Part shown: in pieces, positions 34,950 to 43,538 of the stretch
Position numbering within the stretch: position 1 is the first letter of the stretch
How the letters are laid out: the number at the start of each line of letters is the position of its first letter
Translations under genes and position numbers: made by a program
Notes under the pieces: model-generated
What the model was told of the DNA's origin: nothing
The model's database searches: none
What the model saw: only the letters and a program-made list of their open reading frames with translations
Source: Bifidobacterium olomucense
Lineage (GTDB): Bacteria > Actinomycetota > Actinomycetes > Actinomycetales > Bifidobacteriaceae
Direction of reading: 5' to 3'
Assembly: GCF_012932375.1 (NCBI RefSeq)
Contig: NZ_JAAIIG010000013.1
Location: 1-63,125, forward strand
DNA: 63,125 nt

Positions 34950-36497
34950 TTATTCGGCGGATGTCTCCTCGCCGTCGTTGCCGTCAGCAGCCTCGGCGGA
35001 CTCAGCTTCGACGGATTCCGTATGGATGACTTCCGTCTTGGCCGTGTCCTCGTCCGCCGCAGCAGCATCTGCGGCTTCGGCATCGCCAGCAGCCTCGTCG
35101 GCATGCTCGGCATGCTCGGCATGCTCGGGCTCGGCGGGCTCCTGCGCAGTCTCAGGAACCGGAGCCATCACCGGCAGAGAGGCGGCGGCAGCCTGGGCAT
35201 CGCCCTGAGCCGCGGCCTGACCGGCCTGCGCGCCGCCGAACGCGAATCCGGCGAACGCCTGGGAGAACATGGAACGCAGCTCGGAAACACGCTGCGTAAT
35301 CACGGATTCGCGCTCCTGCAGATCGCTGATGCGCTTGGACAGACCATCCAGCTCGCTTTGGGCGGCTGCACGACGCTCCTCGATCTGGGCATCGGCATCC
35401 TCACCGGCCTTGTGCACGATGGCTTCGGCCTGACGATCGGCCTCCTCGCGCTTGGCGGCGGCATAGGAATCAGCCTCTTCGCGAACGATCTTGGCCTGAC
35501 CAACCAGTTCGTCGGCTTCCTTCTTGGCGGATACGCGACGCTCTTCCAGATGCTGCAGCAGCTCGTTGACCTTCTTGGTGGCCTCGTCCTGCTGGGCGGC
35601 GATATCGTGACGGATCTGCTCGACTTCCGCGTTGACCTTGCTCATCGTGCTGGTGCGCTTGACTTCGGCATCATCGGTGATCTCCTGGGCCTGAGCCTTG
35701 GCGGAGTCGATGATTTCGCTGGCCTTGCGCTGCGCCTCGGTCATCATCTTGGACACCTGTTCGCGCACGTCGGCAAGCTTCTTGTTCGCATCGGAGAGCG
35801 CGGCCTCGATCTGATCGTTGGAATCGGACTTGAGCTTGGTGATCTCCTCGTTGGCGCTTTTGCGCAGTGCGGCGACCTGCTGGGTGGCTTCGGCCTTCAT
35901 CTGGGCGATTTCGCGTTCCTGGGTGGAGCGCTCGGAGGCCAGCTTCTTGATGTGCTCCTCACGCGCGTTGCTCAGCTCCAGTTCAACGGTCTGGCGCTGT
36001 TCGGTGATGGTCTTGGTGGTTTCCGAACGCATCTGTTCGGCGTGCTCGTCCGCGGAAGTGGTCACCGACTTGGCCTGCTCGTTGGCGTTGGTCAGGATGG
36101 AGGCGGCCTTGGCGTTCGCGTCGCTGATGATGTGCTGGGCATCCAGCTTGGCGTTGTTGATCAGGGTTTCGGCCTGCGCCTGAGCTGTGGTGCGAATGGA
36201 GGAGGCGTCCTGCTTGGCGCGTTCAAGCAGCTCGGTGCTGGTCTGCTCGGCGGAGGCCAGCATCTGCTGGGCGTTGGCGCCGAGGGAAGCGAAGCTGTTG
36301 CCCTCGGACTTACGATTCTTCTCTTCCTGAAGCTGGGCCTGCAGCTGCAGGATGCGGTCGTCGTCAGCAGCGATTTGCTCGCGCATGCTGGCAAGCGTCT
36401 GCTGAGCACGTTTTACGCTCTCCTGAGTGGCTTCAAAGGCGGCATCCACCTTTTCCTTGTCATATCCTCGCAGCACCACCGGGAAACGATCCACCAT
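34950..36497 (-). CDS. DivIVA-like long coiled-coil protein
   Basis: A 515-residue protein. The N-terminus FPVVLRGYDKEKVDAAFE is a DivIVA-type membrane-targeting start, followed by ~370 residues of near-continuous coiled coil rich in Ala, Glu, Gln and Lys. The tail is Ala/Glu/Asp-rich with EHAEHAEHA repeats. DivIVA/Wag31 proteins mark poles and organise wall growth in actinobacteria; ones this long resemble cytoskeletal scaffolds such as FilP or Scy. ATG 36497 follows AAAGGA; the upstream in-frame extension is not protein-like. A structural role is inferred. Confidence 0.75.
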   Translation of the reverse strand: MVDRFPVVLRGYDKEKVDAAFEATQESVKRAQQTLASMREQIAADDDRILQLQAQLQEEKNRKSEGNSFASLGANAQQMLASAEQTSTELLERAKQDASSIRTTAQAQAETLINNAKLDAQHIISDANAKAASILTNANEQAKSVTTSADEHAEQMRSETTKTITEQRQTVELELSNAREEHIKKLASERSTQEREIAQMKAEATQQVAALRKSANEEITKLKSDSNDQIEAALSDANKKLADVREQVSKMMTEAQRKASEIIDSAKAQAQEITDDAEVKRTSTMSKVNAEVEQIRHDIAAQQDEATKKVNELLQHLEERRVSAKKEADELVGQAKIVREEADSYAAAKREEADRQAEAIVHKAGEDADAQIEERRAAAQSELDGLSKRISDLQERESVITQRVSELRSMFSQAFAGFAFGGAQAGQAAAQGDAQAAAASLPVMAPVPETAQEPAEPEHAEHAEHADEAAGDAEAADAAAADEDTAKTEVIHTESVEAESAEAADGNDGEETSAE

Positions 36498-36679
36498 GGC
36501 TGTTTTATCCTTTCGCACATACTTAAGCGACTTGGCACTTCCTTGAAGCACTGTAGCGCATGAGCACGGCACGGAACGCGGGTCATCGCGCAATCGTTAC
36601 AATGCGTGCGAAACGTGTTCTATATCGAGCGCTTCGGCGGGGTGATTCCAGGCTGTGCTGCGCCCAATCCAGCGCACAG

Positions 36680-37372
36680 TCAGGCGATCAAAATATCGGA
36701 ACTGGTGGGTTTGAGATAGTAACACACGGTTTCGCGCACCACGTCACGGCCGGCGGCGATCTGCTGTTCCAACGTAAGTCCGTGCGACGTGAGCCCGTGC
36801 CGGCCGGAGTGGGCCGGTATCACCGGCGGGAAACTCACGAATCCGCTGAGCACCCGGTCTTGGGCGGACGTCCAGTTGAGCAGACTGTAGAACAGCGAAT
36901 TGCACACGAAGGTGCCGGCGTCCGAACTTAAGGAGGCGGGAATCGAATCGTCGGTAAAATCCTTCAGGATGGAGCGCAACGGCAGTCGCGTCCAGTATGC
37001 GGCCGGACCGCTGGGATCAATGGATTCGCGGCGCGGGATGACGTTGTCCGCGTCCGGTTTGGCCGCATCCATCAGATTGGTGGCGCAACGCTCCAGCAGA
37101 ACGCTGCGCGCCGAACGCTTGAGTCCAGTGGCGATGACGATATGCGGGTGCACGGCATCGATGGTCTCCAGCAACGTGGGCCACGCTTTGGCGAAACTCA
37201 CCGGAAGACTGACGGCGTGAACATGCACTTCGACTTCGCCCAGCAGATCGTCCGGCCCCTCGCCGGCGCCGATACCCTGTTCTGCGATGGCAGCGGGGAC
37301 TTCGCGAGCCGGATTGACAGTTATGCCGTCATAGTGATCGAATCCTGAAATCACCACATTGAGTTCACGCAT
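36680..37372 (-). CDS. pcp: Pyroglutamyl-peptidase I (C15)
   Basis: A 230-residue cytoplasmic peptidase that removes N-terminal pyroglutamate. SGFDHYDGITVNPAREV near residue 9 matches the family's glycine-rich start. The Glu-containing LLERCATNL near residue 97 and Cys in DAGTFVCNSLFY near residue 151 supply two of the catalytic residues. The usual C-terminal catalytic His is expected near PPVIPAHSG, a slightly unusual context. Other members start GFxPF, so this is a diverged form. Confidence 0.85.
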   Translation of the reverse strand: MRELNVVISGFDHYDGITVNPAREVPAAIAEQGIGAGEGPDDLLGEVEVHVHAVSLPVSFAKAWPTLLETIDAVHPHIVIATGLKRSARSVLLERCATNLMDAAKPDADNVIPRRESIDPSGPAAYWTRLPLRSILKDFTDDSIPASLSSDAGTFVCNSLFYSLLNWTSAQDRVLSGFVSFPPVIPAHSGRHGLTSHGLTLEQQIAAGRDVVRETVCYYLKPTSSDILIA

Positions 37373-37414
37373 AGCGTCCAGTCTATCGCGACCTGCACGT
37401 TCGCCGCGGCGAAG

Positions 37415-38338
37415 CTAGCGACGCATCTGCCCGGCGGCCTGGGCGAGCAACGCATGCATGCGGGCGCGGGCCTCCTCCTTGGGATCGACGGCACCGCGTC
37501 CGACGACACCGCTGACACCGTGGGCATCCCGCCCAAGTAGCTGCTCGGCGATACGTTCGGCCGTGGGAATATCGGCCAGCGTAGTGATCTTCAGATTCGT
37601 TTCGGCACCGGAGACGATGGCCACGGGTTCGTCGGGCAGATAGTCCACCACCACGCGCGTATCGTCCGTGGGATGGAAGTCCGGGTCGGCTGACGCCAAA
37701 TCGTAGGCGTGACGAATCGTGGCGAAACGGAAGGATTGCGGGGTCTGCGCACGATAGGTATTCGGGCGGTCCGGCACCGACTTGACCACCTTGCGATCGC
37801 CCAGATCCTCGGTCAGCAACACGGTATCGGTGGATGCGAACGCCACGGTGGCCGCCTTGAACTGGTCGAGCGCGTCGATCGAGCCATCGATGGCGGATTG
37901 TGCCACGAACGGGCGGACGGCGTCATGGATAAGGATCTTGGCATCATCCGGAATGCCGGCGGCGGCGAGCGTATCCAGTGCCGCAGCCGTGGAATCGACG
38001 CGCTCGGAACCGCCGTCGATCACCACACGCACCTTGGCGTATCCGGCTTCGTCGATCAGCGACTCCACTTCGCCGCGTACCTTCGGATTGACCACCACTA
38101 CGATGTCGCTCACCCGCGCGCACTGCTCGAACGCCTCGATGCTCCAGCACACGATAGGCTTGCCGCCAACGGCGACCAGCTGCTTGGGATTGTCCGGATC
38201 GAACCGTGTGCCGAAGCCGGCCGCCAGAACCACCGCCACCACCGGCACATGTTGCGCGATGGGTTCGGATGCCGGTTTGGCCATTGGTTCGGCTCCCGGC
38301 TCAGCGTCAGCGTTCACGGCAATATCTCTCTCAGTCAT
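37415..38338 (-). CDS. ispD: 2-C-methyl-D-erythritol 4-phosphate cytidylyltransferase
   Basis: About 307 residues. The nucleotide-binding motif VAVVLAAGFGTRFDPDNPKQ begins near residue 34, after an Ala/Glu/Pro-rich extension not usual in the family. IHDAVRPFV near residue 138, and RAQTPQSFRF near residue 190, complete the IspD signature. It makes CDP-methylerythritol in the non-mevalonate isoprenoid pathway. A GTG at 38347 gives three more residues; neither start has a clear ribosome site. The C-terminal Arg/Ala-rich tail is also extra. Confidence 0.92.
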   Translation of the reverse strand: MTERDIAVNADAEPGAEPMAKPASEPIAQHVPVVAVVLAAGFGTRFDPDNPKQLVAVGGKPIVCWSIEAFEQCARVSDIVVVVNPKVRGEVESLIDEAGYAKVRVVIDGGSERVDSTAAALDTLAAAGIPDDAKILIHDAVRPFVAQSAIDGSIDALDQFKAATVAFASTDTVLLTEDLGDRKVVKSVPDRPNTYRAQTPQSFRFATIRHAYDLASADPDFHPTDDTRVVVDYLPDEPVAIVSGAETNLKITTLADIPTAERIAEQLLGRDAHGVSGVVGRGAVDPKEEARARMHALLAQAAGQMRR

Positions 38339-38430
38339 AGGCACCACCGTAGGGTGAGGGCTGCCCGAGCGTGACCCGCGTCACACCTTTCTCCACGGAA
38401 TGTGCTCGTAGGCAACCCGGCAACCCGCTA

Positions 38431-39423
38431 TCAGTGGCGGATGATGAGGGCGAGGAGGCGGCCTTCGTGAGGCTTGCCAGCGAGCGCGGCGCGGCGATGC
38501 GAATACCACAGCGGGTTTTCGAGCGTACACATGCTGCGGTTGATGTGCCGGATGCGTTCGGCAAGATCAACCGGGCCTTCACCGTCGGTTCGGCACAGTT
38601 CGGCCAGTTCGGCGTCGGCTTCCAGATATTCGGTGGCGGCGTGGACGCGCGGCATGGAGTCGACGATCTGATGCACGCCGGCGAACGAAAGGTCGATCAT
38701 CGCCGCTTCGGCAATGTCGATGCCGGCACCGCCGAAACGGGTGGTCGTTTTGGTCAGCGGGAATCGCTTGACGAAAGTGTCGGCGATGTCGTCGCCTACT
38801 TCGTAACAGTCGCCGCAGATGCGCGGGCCCAGTGTGGCGATGATGTTCGCCGGATCGGCACCTTTGAGTTTCATCAGTTCGACGGTGGCTTCGATCACCC
38901 CGTGCTCAAGTCCGCGGCGGCCGCAGTGCGCGGCACCGATAACGCCGGTGACCGGGTCTGCCATGAGCACCGGCAGACAGTCGGCGGCGAACATACCCAA
39001 AGCGATGCCGGTCTGGGAGGTCACCTGACCGTCCGCCTCGATAACGAACGGCTCGTTGTCGTCGGTTACGCCGTGCGTACCGGAAGCGTCAAAGCCGAAC
39101 GGGGCGTTGGGTTGGAAGACTTCGTCGATATCGGTGGCGACGCCGGAATGCACCTGGCTGACCAAGGACAGCCGTGCGCCGACCGCCTCGGACAGGGCGA
39201 TGCGATTGGACAGTACGGCTTCGGGATTGTCGCCGGACTTGCCGCCGAGGTTGAGGTTGCCGTATGCGCCGGTGCTCAGGCCTCCCAGTCGCGTGGTGTA
39301 GACCACGGTGATGCCGGGGGCAAGTGCGATCGGAATGGTCACCGGAATGGGTCGGCCGGCTTTGTCGGTGGAGCTGATGGCGTTGGAATCAAGGATTTCG
39401 TCGTGGTATTCAGTCATGGTCAT
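38431..39423 (-). CDS. pgeF: PgeF/YfiH laccase-domain protein
   Basis: A 330-residue member of the multi-copper-oxidase-like (DUF152) family, which includes the peptidoglycan editing factor PgeF and purine-nucleoside phosphorylases of the same fold. The zinc-site residues appear as His in VSQVHSG near residue 92, Cys in FAADCLPVL near residue 151 and His in GAAHCGRRG near residue 170. ATG 39423 overlaps the U32 gene stop as ATGA, so translation is coupled. The frame is open further upstream but lies inside the U32 gene. Confidence 0.88.
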   Translation of the reverse strand: MTMTEYHDEILDSNAISSTDKAGRPIPVTIPIALAPGITVVYTTRLGGLSTGAYGNLNLGGKSGDNPEAVLSNRIALSEAVGARLSLVSQVHSGVATDIDEVFQPNAPFGFDASGTHGVTDDNEPFVIEADGQVTSQTGIALGMFAADCLPVLMADPVTGVIGAAHCGRRGLEHGVIEATVELMKLKGADPANIIATLGPRICGDCYEVGDDIADTFVKRFPLTKTTTRFGGAGIDIAEAAMIDLSFAGVHQIVDSMPRVHAATEYLEADAELAELCRTDGEGPVDLAERIRHINRSMCTLENPLWYSHRRAALAGKPHEGRLLALIIRH

Positions 39424-41000
39424 TCGGCTTTCAACGTGGGCTTTTTGGTGCGGGATCGGATTGCGGCGTTGATGGGCACCGGATGCGGGCAGGGCATCGA
39501 GAATACGTGGGCCGGATTGTTGATGGCGGCGACCGGCAGTCCGTCCGCGTCTCGCAGGCCGGATTCCGGCACGGTGAAGGCCAACGGACGTTCGCCGGGC
39601 AGCAGGAATTCGACTTCCTGGCCGGGCTCGATCTTGTTGCGGCTCATCAGCGTTACGCGGCCGCCTTCGTCCGCATTCCAGCTCAGTACCTCGCCGACCA
39701 CCATCCAGGAGCGGAAGTAGGCGGAGCGGTCGGTGTTCTGCGTCACCTTGTGTTCCGGATAGTAGAAGCCGGTGGAATAGTCGCGGTGAGCCACCTTGTC
39801 GGTTTCCTCCAGCAGCCATTCGGGCAGTTCGACGTGCGGCGCGGGGCGGACGGCGGCGTGCTGCCAGTCGGTTTCGATGGTTTCCGCTGCGGTGTTGGAC
39901 TTGCGCCGGGTGGAGCGGGCGCGGTAGCTCAGGTTGTCCGGCTCGGCGGTCGGATCGGATTTCACGGGGGCAGCGGCACCAAGCTGCTCATAGCCTTCGT
40001 CGGACACACCGGAGAAGGCGGCGTCGGCGTTACGCATCACCGCATCTTCGGCGTTCGGATCGCCGAAGTCAGGGTCGCCGGGGCGAATCACCTGATCATG
40101 GAAAGGCCGTAATACCGTACCGTCGGCGGACTCGAAGCCGCGCTGAATCATATATTCGTTCACCGCGGTCTTGTAGGCGTTGGTCATCGCTGCGATGTAG
40201 TACGCGCTTTTCGCGCGACCTTCGATCTTAAGGCTCGTGGCGCCGGAGTCGATGAGATCGTCGAGGTGCCCAAGCATGTTCATATCCTGCGAGTTGAACA
40301 GGTAGGCGCCGTCCTTGGTCTGTTCGATCGGGAAGTACTGACCGGGGCGTTTCTCCTCCACAATCGAATATTTCCAGCGGCAGGGCTGCGCGCATTCGCC
40401 GTGGTTGCCGTCGCGGCCGGTCAGATAGTTGGAGAACAGGCAGCGGCCGGAGAAGGCCATGCACATTGCGCCATGTACGAAGCATTCGATGTCGAGATCG
40501 TCGGGAATGTTCGCGCGAATGTCGCGTACGGCCTGCAGATCCATCTCACGGGCCAGCACCACACGGCGAGCGCCCAGCTCGTAGAACGCGTTGGCGGCCT
40601 GATAATTGGTCACGCCAGCCTGCGTGGAAACATGCAGCTCCAGATTCGGGGCGACTTGGCGGGCCATCAGCATCACACCGATGTCGGAGACGATCAATGC
40701 GTCCACGCCGGTGTCTTTGAGCTGGCCGACGTATTCGCGCAGCGCTTCGATCTCGTTGTTGCGCGGCAGCACATTGCAGGTCACGTAGACGCGGGCGCCG
40801 CGCTCATGGGCGTAGCGGGAGCCCTCCTCGAAGTCTTCAAGACTCAGGTTCTTGGGCGCCGAGCGCATGCCGAACGCCTTGCCGCCGCAGTAGACGGCGT
40901 CCGCACCGTAATCGACCGCGGTTTTCAGTCCGCGCAGGTTGCCGGCCGGAGACAGTACTTCCGGCTTCTTGCGTGTGGGGATTCTCATCGTCGTATTCAT
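39420..41000 (-). CDS. Peptidase U32 family protein (YegQ/TrhP-like)
   Basis: 526 residues. The U32 core opens PEVLSPAGNLRGLKTAVDYG, with FVHGAMCMAFSGRCLFSNYL near residue 177 and GECAQPCRW near residue 204. Those cysteines bind an iron-sulfur cluster in characterised relatives. E. coli relatives hydroxylate tRNA or rRNA bases or act in ubiquinone synthesis rather than cutting peptides. A ~100-residue variable insert follows, then a beta-barrel C-terminal domain. It is translationally coupled to pgeF. A tRNA-modification role is plausible beside trmD. Confidence 0.85.
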   Translation of the reverse strand: MNTTMRIPTRKKPEVLSPAGNLRGLKTAVDYGADAVYCGGKAFGMRSAPKNLSLEDFEEGSRYAHERGARVYVTCNVLPRNNEIEALREYVGQLKDTGVDALIVSDIGVMLMARQVAPNLELHVSTQAGVTNYQAANAFYELGARRVVLAREMDLQAVRDIRANIPDDLDIECFVHGAMCMAFSGRCLFSNYLTGRDGNHGECAQPCRWKYSIVEEKRPGQYFPIEQTKDGAYLFNSQDMNMLGHLDDLIDSGATSLKIEGRAKSAYYIAAMTNAYKTAVNEYMIQRGFESADGTVLRPFHDQVIRPGDPDFGDPNAEDAVMRNADAAFSGVSDEGYEQLGAAAPVKSDPTAEPDNLSYRARSTRRKSNTAAETIETDWQHAAVRPAPHVELPEWLLEETDKVAHRDYSTGFYYPEHKVTQNTDRSAYFRSWMVVGEVLSWNADEGGRVTLMSRNKIEPGQEVEFLLPGERPLAFTVPESGLRDADGLPVAAINNPAHVFSMPCPHPVPINAAIRSRTKKPTLKAE

Positions 41001-41106
41001 CAGGGCAATAGTGTAACGACCGGCCTGTAAGGCGTTGCGCGCGCACAGCGTCCCCCCTTACCGCTGCCGGACTGATTATGGACGGGTGCCGGTAGGGTTA
41101 TGTGGC

Positions 41107-41955
41107 ATGAAGATCGATATCGTGAGCGTGTTCCCCGAATATTTCGAAGTGCTGAATCTGAGCCTGATGGGCAAGGCCCAATCCAAGGGACTGCTGGAAA
41201 TCACCGCGCATAATTTGCGTGACTGGACCCACGATGTGCATCATTCGGTGGACGATACGCCGGTCGGCGGCGGTGCCGGCATGGTGATGAAGCCGGAAGT
41301 GTGGGCGGAGTGCCTTGACGAACTGCTGGGGCTGGATGCTCCGGCCGGAACCGATGCGGCCGGGACCGCGGTACAGCCGACTTCCGAAACCTCATCCGCC
41401 GCTCCGGTACTGATTTTCCCTAACCCGTCCGCTCCCCTGTTCACCCAGCGTGACGCCACCGAGCTGAGCCACACTGAGCATCTGTTGTTCGGCTGCGGGC
41501 GGTACGAGGGGTACGACTCCCGCATTCCCGACTATTACCGTGCGCAGGGCATCGATGTGCGCGAATATTCCATCGGCGATTATGTACTGAACGGCGGCGA
41601 GGTGGCGGTATCGGTGATGCTTGAGGCCATCACTCGCCTGATGCCGGGATTCATGGGCAATCCGGATTCGATTGTGGAGGAATCCTACACCGGCGAAGGC
41701 GCGCTGCTGGAGCATCGCCAGTACACGAAGCCGGCAGTGTGGCGCGGCATCTCAGTGCCGGAGGTATTGCTTTCCGGCGACCACGGCAAGGTCGATCGCT
41801 TCCGCCGCGACGAAGAGCTGGCCCGCACCAACGAGATTCGTCCGGATCTGATCGCCAGGCTTGACTGCAAGGCGTTGGACAAGGCCGACCGTAAAACGTT
41901 GATGGCATTGGGCTGGGAGGTTTCCGCCGCCCATCCGCGCAAGTTGGACCGTTAG
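41107..41955 (+). CDS. trmD: tRNA (guanine-37-N1)-methyltransferase
   Basis: 282 residues opening MKIDIVSVFPEYFEVL. The SPOUT trefoil-knot motifs are LLFGCGRYEGYDSRIPDYY near residue 132 and EYSIGDYVLNGGEVAV near residue 156. It methylates G37 of tRNAs to prevent frameshifting. A ~25-residue Ala/Thr/Ser-rich insert (near residues 80-105) before the knot is common in actinobacteria. The frame is open upstream, but this ATG matches the family start. Confidence 0.95.
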   Translation: MKIDIVSVFPEYFEVLNLSLMGKAQSKGLLEITAHNLRDWTHDVHHSVDDTPVGGGAGMVMKPEVWAECLDELLGLDAPAGTDAAGTAVQPTSETSSAAPVLIFPNPSAPLFTQRDATELSHTEHLLFGCGRYEGYDSRIPDYYRAQGIDVREYSIGDYVLNGGEVAVSVMLEAITRLMPGFMGNPDSIVEESYTGEGALLEHRQYTKPAVWRGISVPEVLLSGDHGKVDRFRRDEELARTNEIRPDLIARLDCKALDKADRKTLMALGWEVSAAHPRKLDR

Positions 41956-41983
41956 TATTCGAGTATTCGCTACTCGCTAATCG

Positions 41984-42559
41984 CTACTCGGCAATCGGTT
42001 CGATGTAGAACACGGCGGTTTCGCCGTAGTTGCGCCGCTCGGTGATCTCCCACCCCACGGGCGCAACGGGGTCGTCGGAGCGAATCGAGCGTTCGAGCAT
42101 GATCACCGTGCGATCGTCGGTGGCGTTGCCGGCCGCCAGGTCGGCAAGCAATTGGTTGCAGGCGTCGGTTGCGAAGGCGTACGGCGGGTCAATGAAAATC
42201 ACGTCGAATGCCTCGCCGAAGCCACCTGCCACAGCCTCGGCCTTTTTCACCAGCACGCGAGCGCGCAAATCCTCGTTCCATGAACGATGCTTCTTCAGAT
42301 CAGCCAACGTTTTGGCGATCAGCGCGGCCGCCGGACGCGAACTTTCCACAGCCACCAACTCACGCGCGCCTCGGCTCAACGCCTCGATGCCGAGTGCGCC
42401 GGTGCCGGCGAACAGATCCAGCACGCGGGCATCGTCCAGCACTCCCCACGAGTCAAGGTGCGAGAAAATGGCTTCCTTGGTGCGATCGGTGGTGGGCCGG
42501 GTGCCGGTTTTCGGGGTGGCCAGTGCCATGCCTTTGAATCGTCCTGAAATTACGCGCAT
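41984..42559 (-). CDS. rsmD: 16S rRNA (guanine-966-N2)-methyltransferase
   Basis: 191 residues. MRVISGRFKGMALATPKT at the N-terminus, VLDLFAGTGALGIEALSRGA near residue 49 (SAM-binding) and the catalytic FIDPPYA near residue 126 define RsmD. Upstream GTG/TTG codons are in frame, but ATG 42559 matches the family. It lies 27 bp after the ABC-transporter ATPase gene with no terminator visible between them, so it may be partly transcribed with the taurine operon. Confidence 0.93.
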   Translation of the reverse strand: MRVISGRFKGMALATPKTGTRPTTDRTKEAIFSHLDSWGVLDDARVLDLFAGTGALGIEALSRGARELVAVESSRPAAALIAKTLADLKKHRSWNEDLRARVLVKKAEAVAGGFGEAFDVIFIDPPYAFATDACNQLLADLAAGNATDDRTVIMLERSIRSDDPVAPVGWEITERRNYGETAVFYIEPIAE

Positions 42560-42586
42560 GACCACCAGCTTAGCCGTTGCTTGCAA

Positions 42587-43435
42587 CTACTCCTGATCGT
42601 CCTGCACGTAGATGGCTTGAGTGATCTCCTCGCGCAGCTGCACGAATTCCGGGGTGGCACGCACCTTTTCCATGTTGTCCGGATCGTCGGGATCGCGCGG
42701 GATGGTGATCGGAATATCCATCTTCACAGTGCCCGGATGCGCGCTCATCACGATCACGCGCGTGGCGAGGAAAATCGCCTCATCCACGCTGTGGGTAATG
42801 AAGAACACGGTGCTGTGGCGTTCGCGCCAGATGCGCAGCAGCTCGTTCTGCAGCTTTTCACGGGTCAAGGCGTCCAGAGCACCGTACGGCTCGTCCATCA
42901 GAATCAGGTCCGGTTCGGTGGCCAGCACGCGTGCGATCTGCGCACGCTGCTGCATACCACCGGAAAGCTCATAGGGGCGACGGTCGGCGGCAGAGGTCAG
43001 TCCCACCAATTCAAGGAAATGATCGGCCTTCTCCTTGCGCTCCGCAGCCGGCACGCCTTGCATCTTCATGCCGAATTCCACGTTTTTGCGCACGGTGAGC
43101 CACGGGTACAGCGGCGGCTTTTGGAAGACCACGCCACGCTTGGGGCTTGGACCGTCAATGACCACGCCGGCGGAGACCAGTTCGCCGTCGGTGGGCTTCT
43201 CGAATCCGGCGAGCATGTTGAGCAGCGTGGTTTTGCCACAGCCGGAGCGGCCGACCACACAGATGAAATCATGCTTGTTGATGGTCAGGTTGATGTCGTG
43301 CAGTGCGGTGACTTCGTCGCCCTGCTGGGTGGTGAAGCGCTTGTTGACGCCACGGATGTCCACGGCCACGCCTTGGTCGTCCATCGTCTTCTTTTCGGTG
43401 AGCTCGCCCCACGTGAGCACGTTGTTGTTCGCCAT
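42587..43435 (-). CDS. ABC transporter ATPase, nitrate/sulfonate/taurine type (TauB/SsuB-like)
   Basis: A 282-residue ATPase. Walker A is GRSGCGKTT near residue 63, the signature is LSGGMQQRAQIARVLA near residue 157, and Walker B is LILMDEPYGALDALTR near residue 177. AAAGGA precedes the ATG. It energises import with the permease and binding protein encoded just upstream in the transcript. NitT/TauT-family ATPases serve taurine, sulfonates, nitrate or thiamine precursors; the surrounding transaminase, reductase and TauE-type genes favour taurine. Confidence 0.88.
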   Translation of the reverse strand: MANNNVLTWGELTEKKTMDDQGVAVDIRGVNKRFTTQQGDEVTALHDINLTINKHDFICVVGRSGCGKTTLLNMLAGFEKPTDGELVSAGVVIDGPSPKRGVVFQKPPLYPWLTVRKNVEFGMKMQGVPAAERKEKADHFLELVGLTSAADRRPYELSGGMQQRAQIARVLATEPDLILMDEPYGALDALTREKLQNELLRIWRERHSTVFFITHSVDEAIFLATRVIVMSAHPGTVKMDIPITIPRDPDDPDNMEKVRATPEFVQLREEITQAIYVQDDQE

Positions 43436-43453
43436 GATAGGTCCTTTCGCTAT

Positions 43454-43478
43454 GGGCGGCCGGTGTCGCGGACCGCCC
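43454..43478 (-). terminator. Short GC hairpin between binding-protein and ATPase genes
   Basis: GGGCGG (43454-43459) and CCGCCC (43473-43478) form a stem with further G-U pairing inside. There is no T run, so it is more likely a processing or attenuation hairpin than a full stop. Confidence 0.4.
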
Positions 43479-43538
43479 AGTCAACTTCGCTGACATCGCC
43501 TTCCCCGCAAGAAAGGCGGAACGCGAATCATCTCTTCG

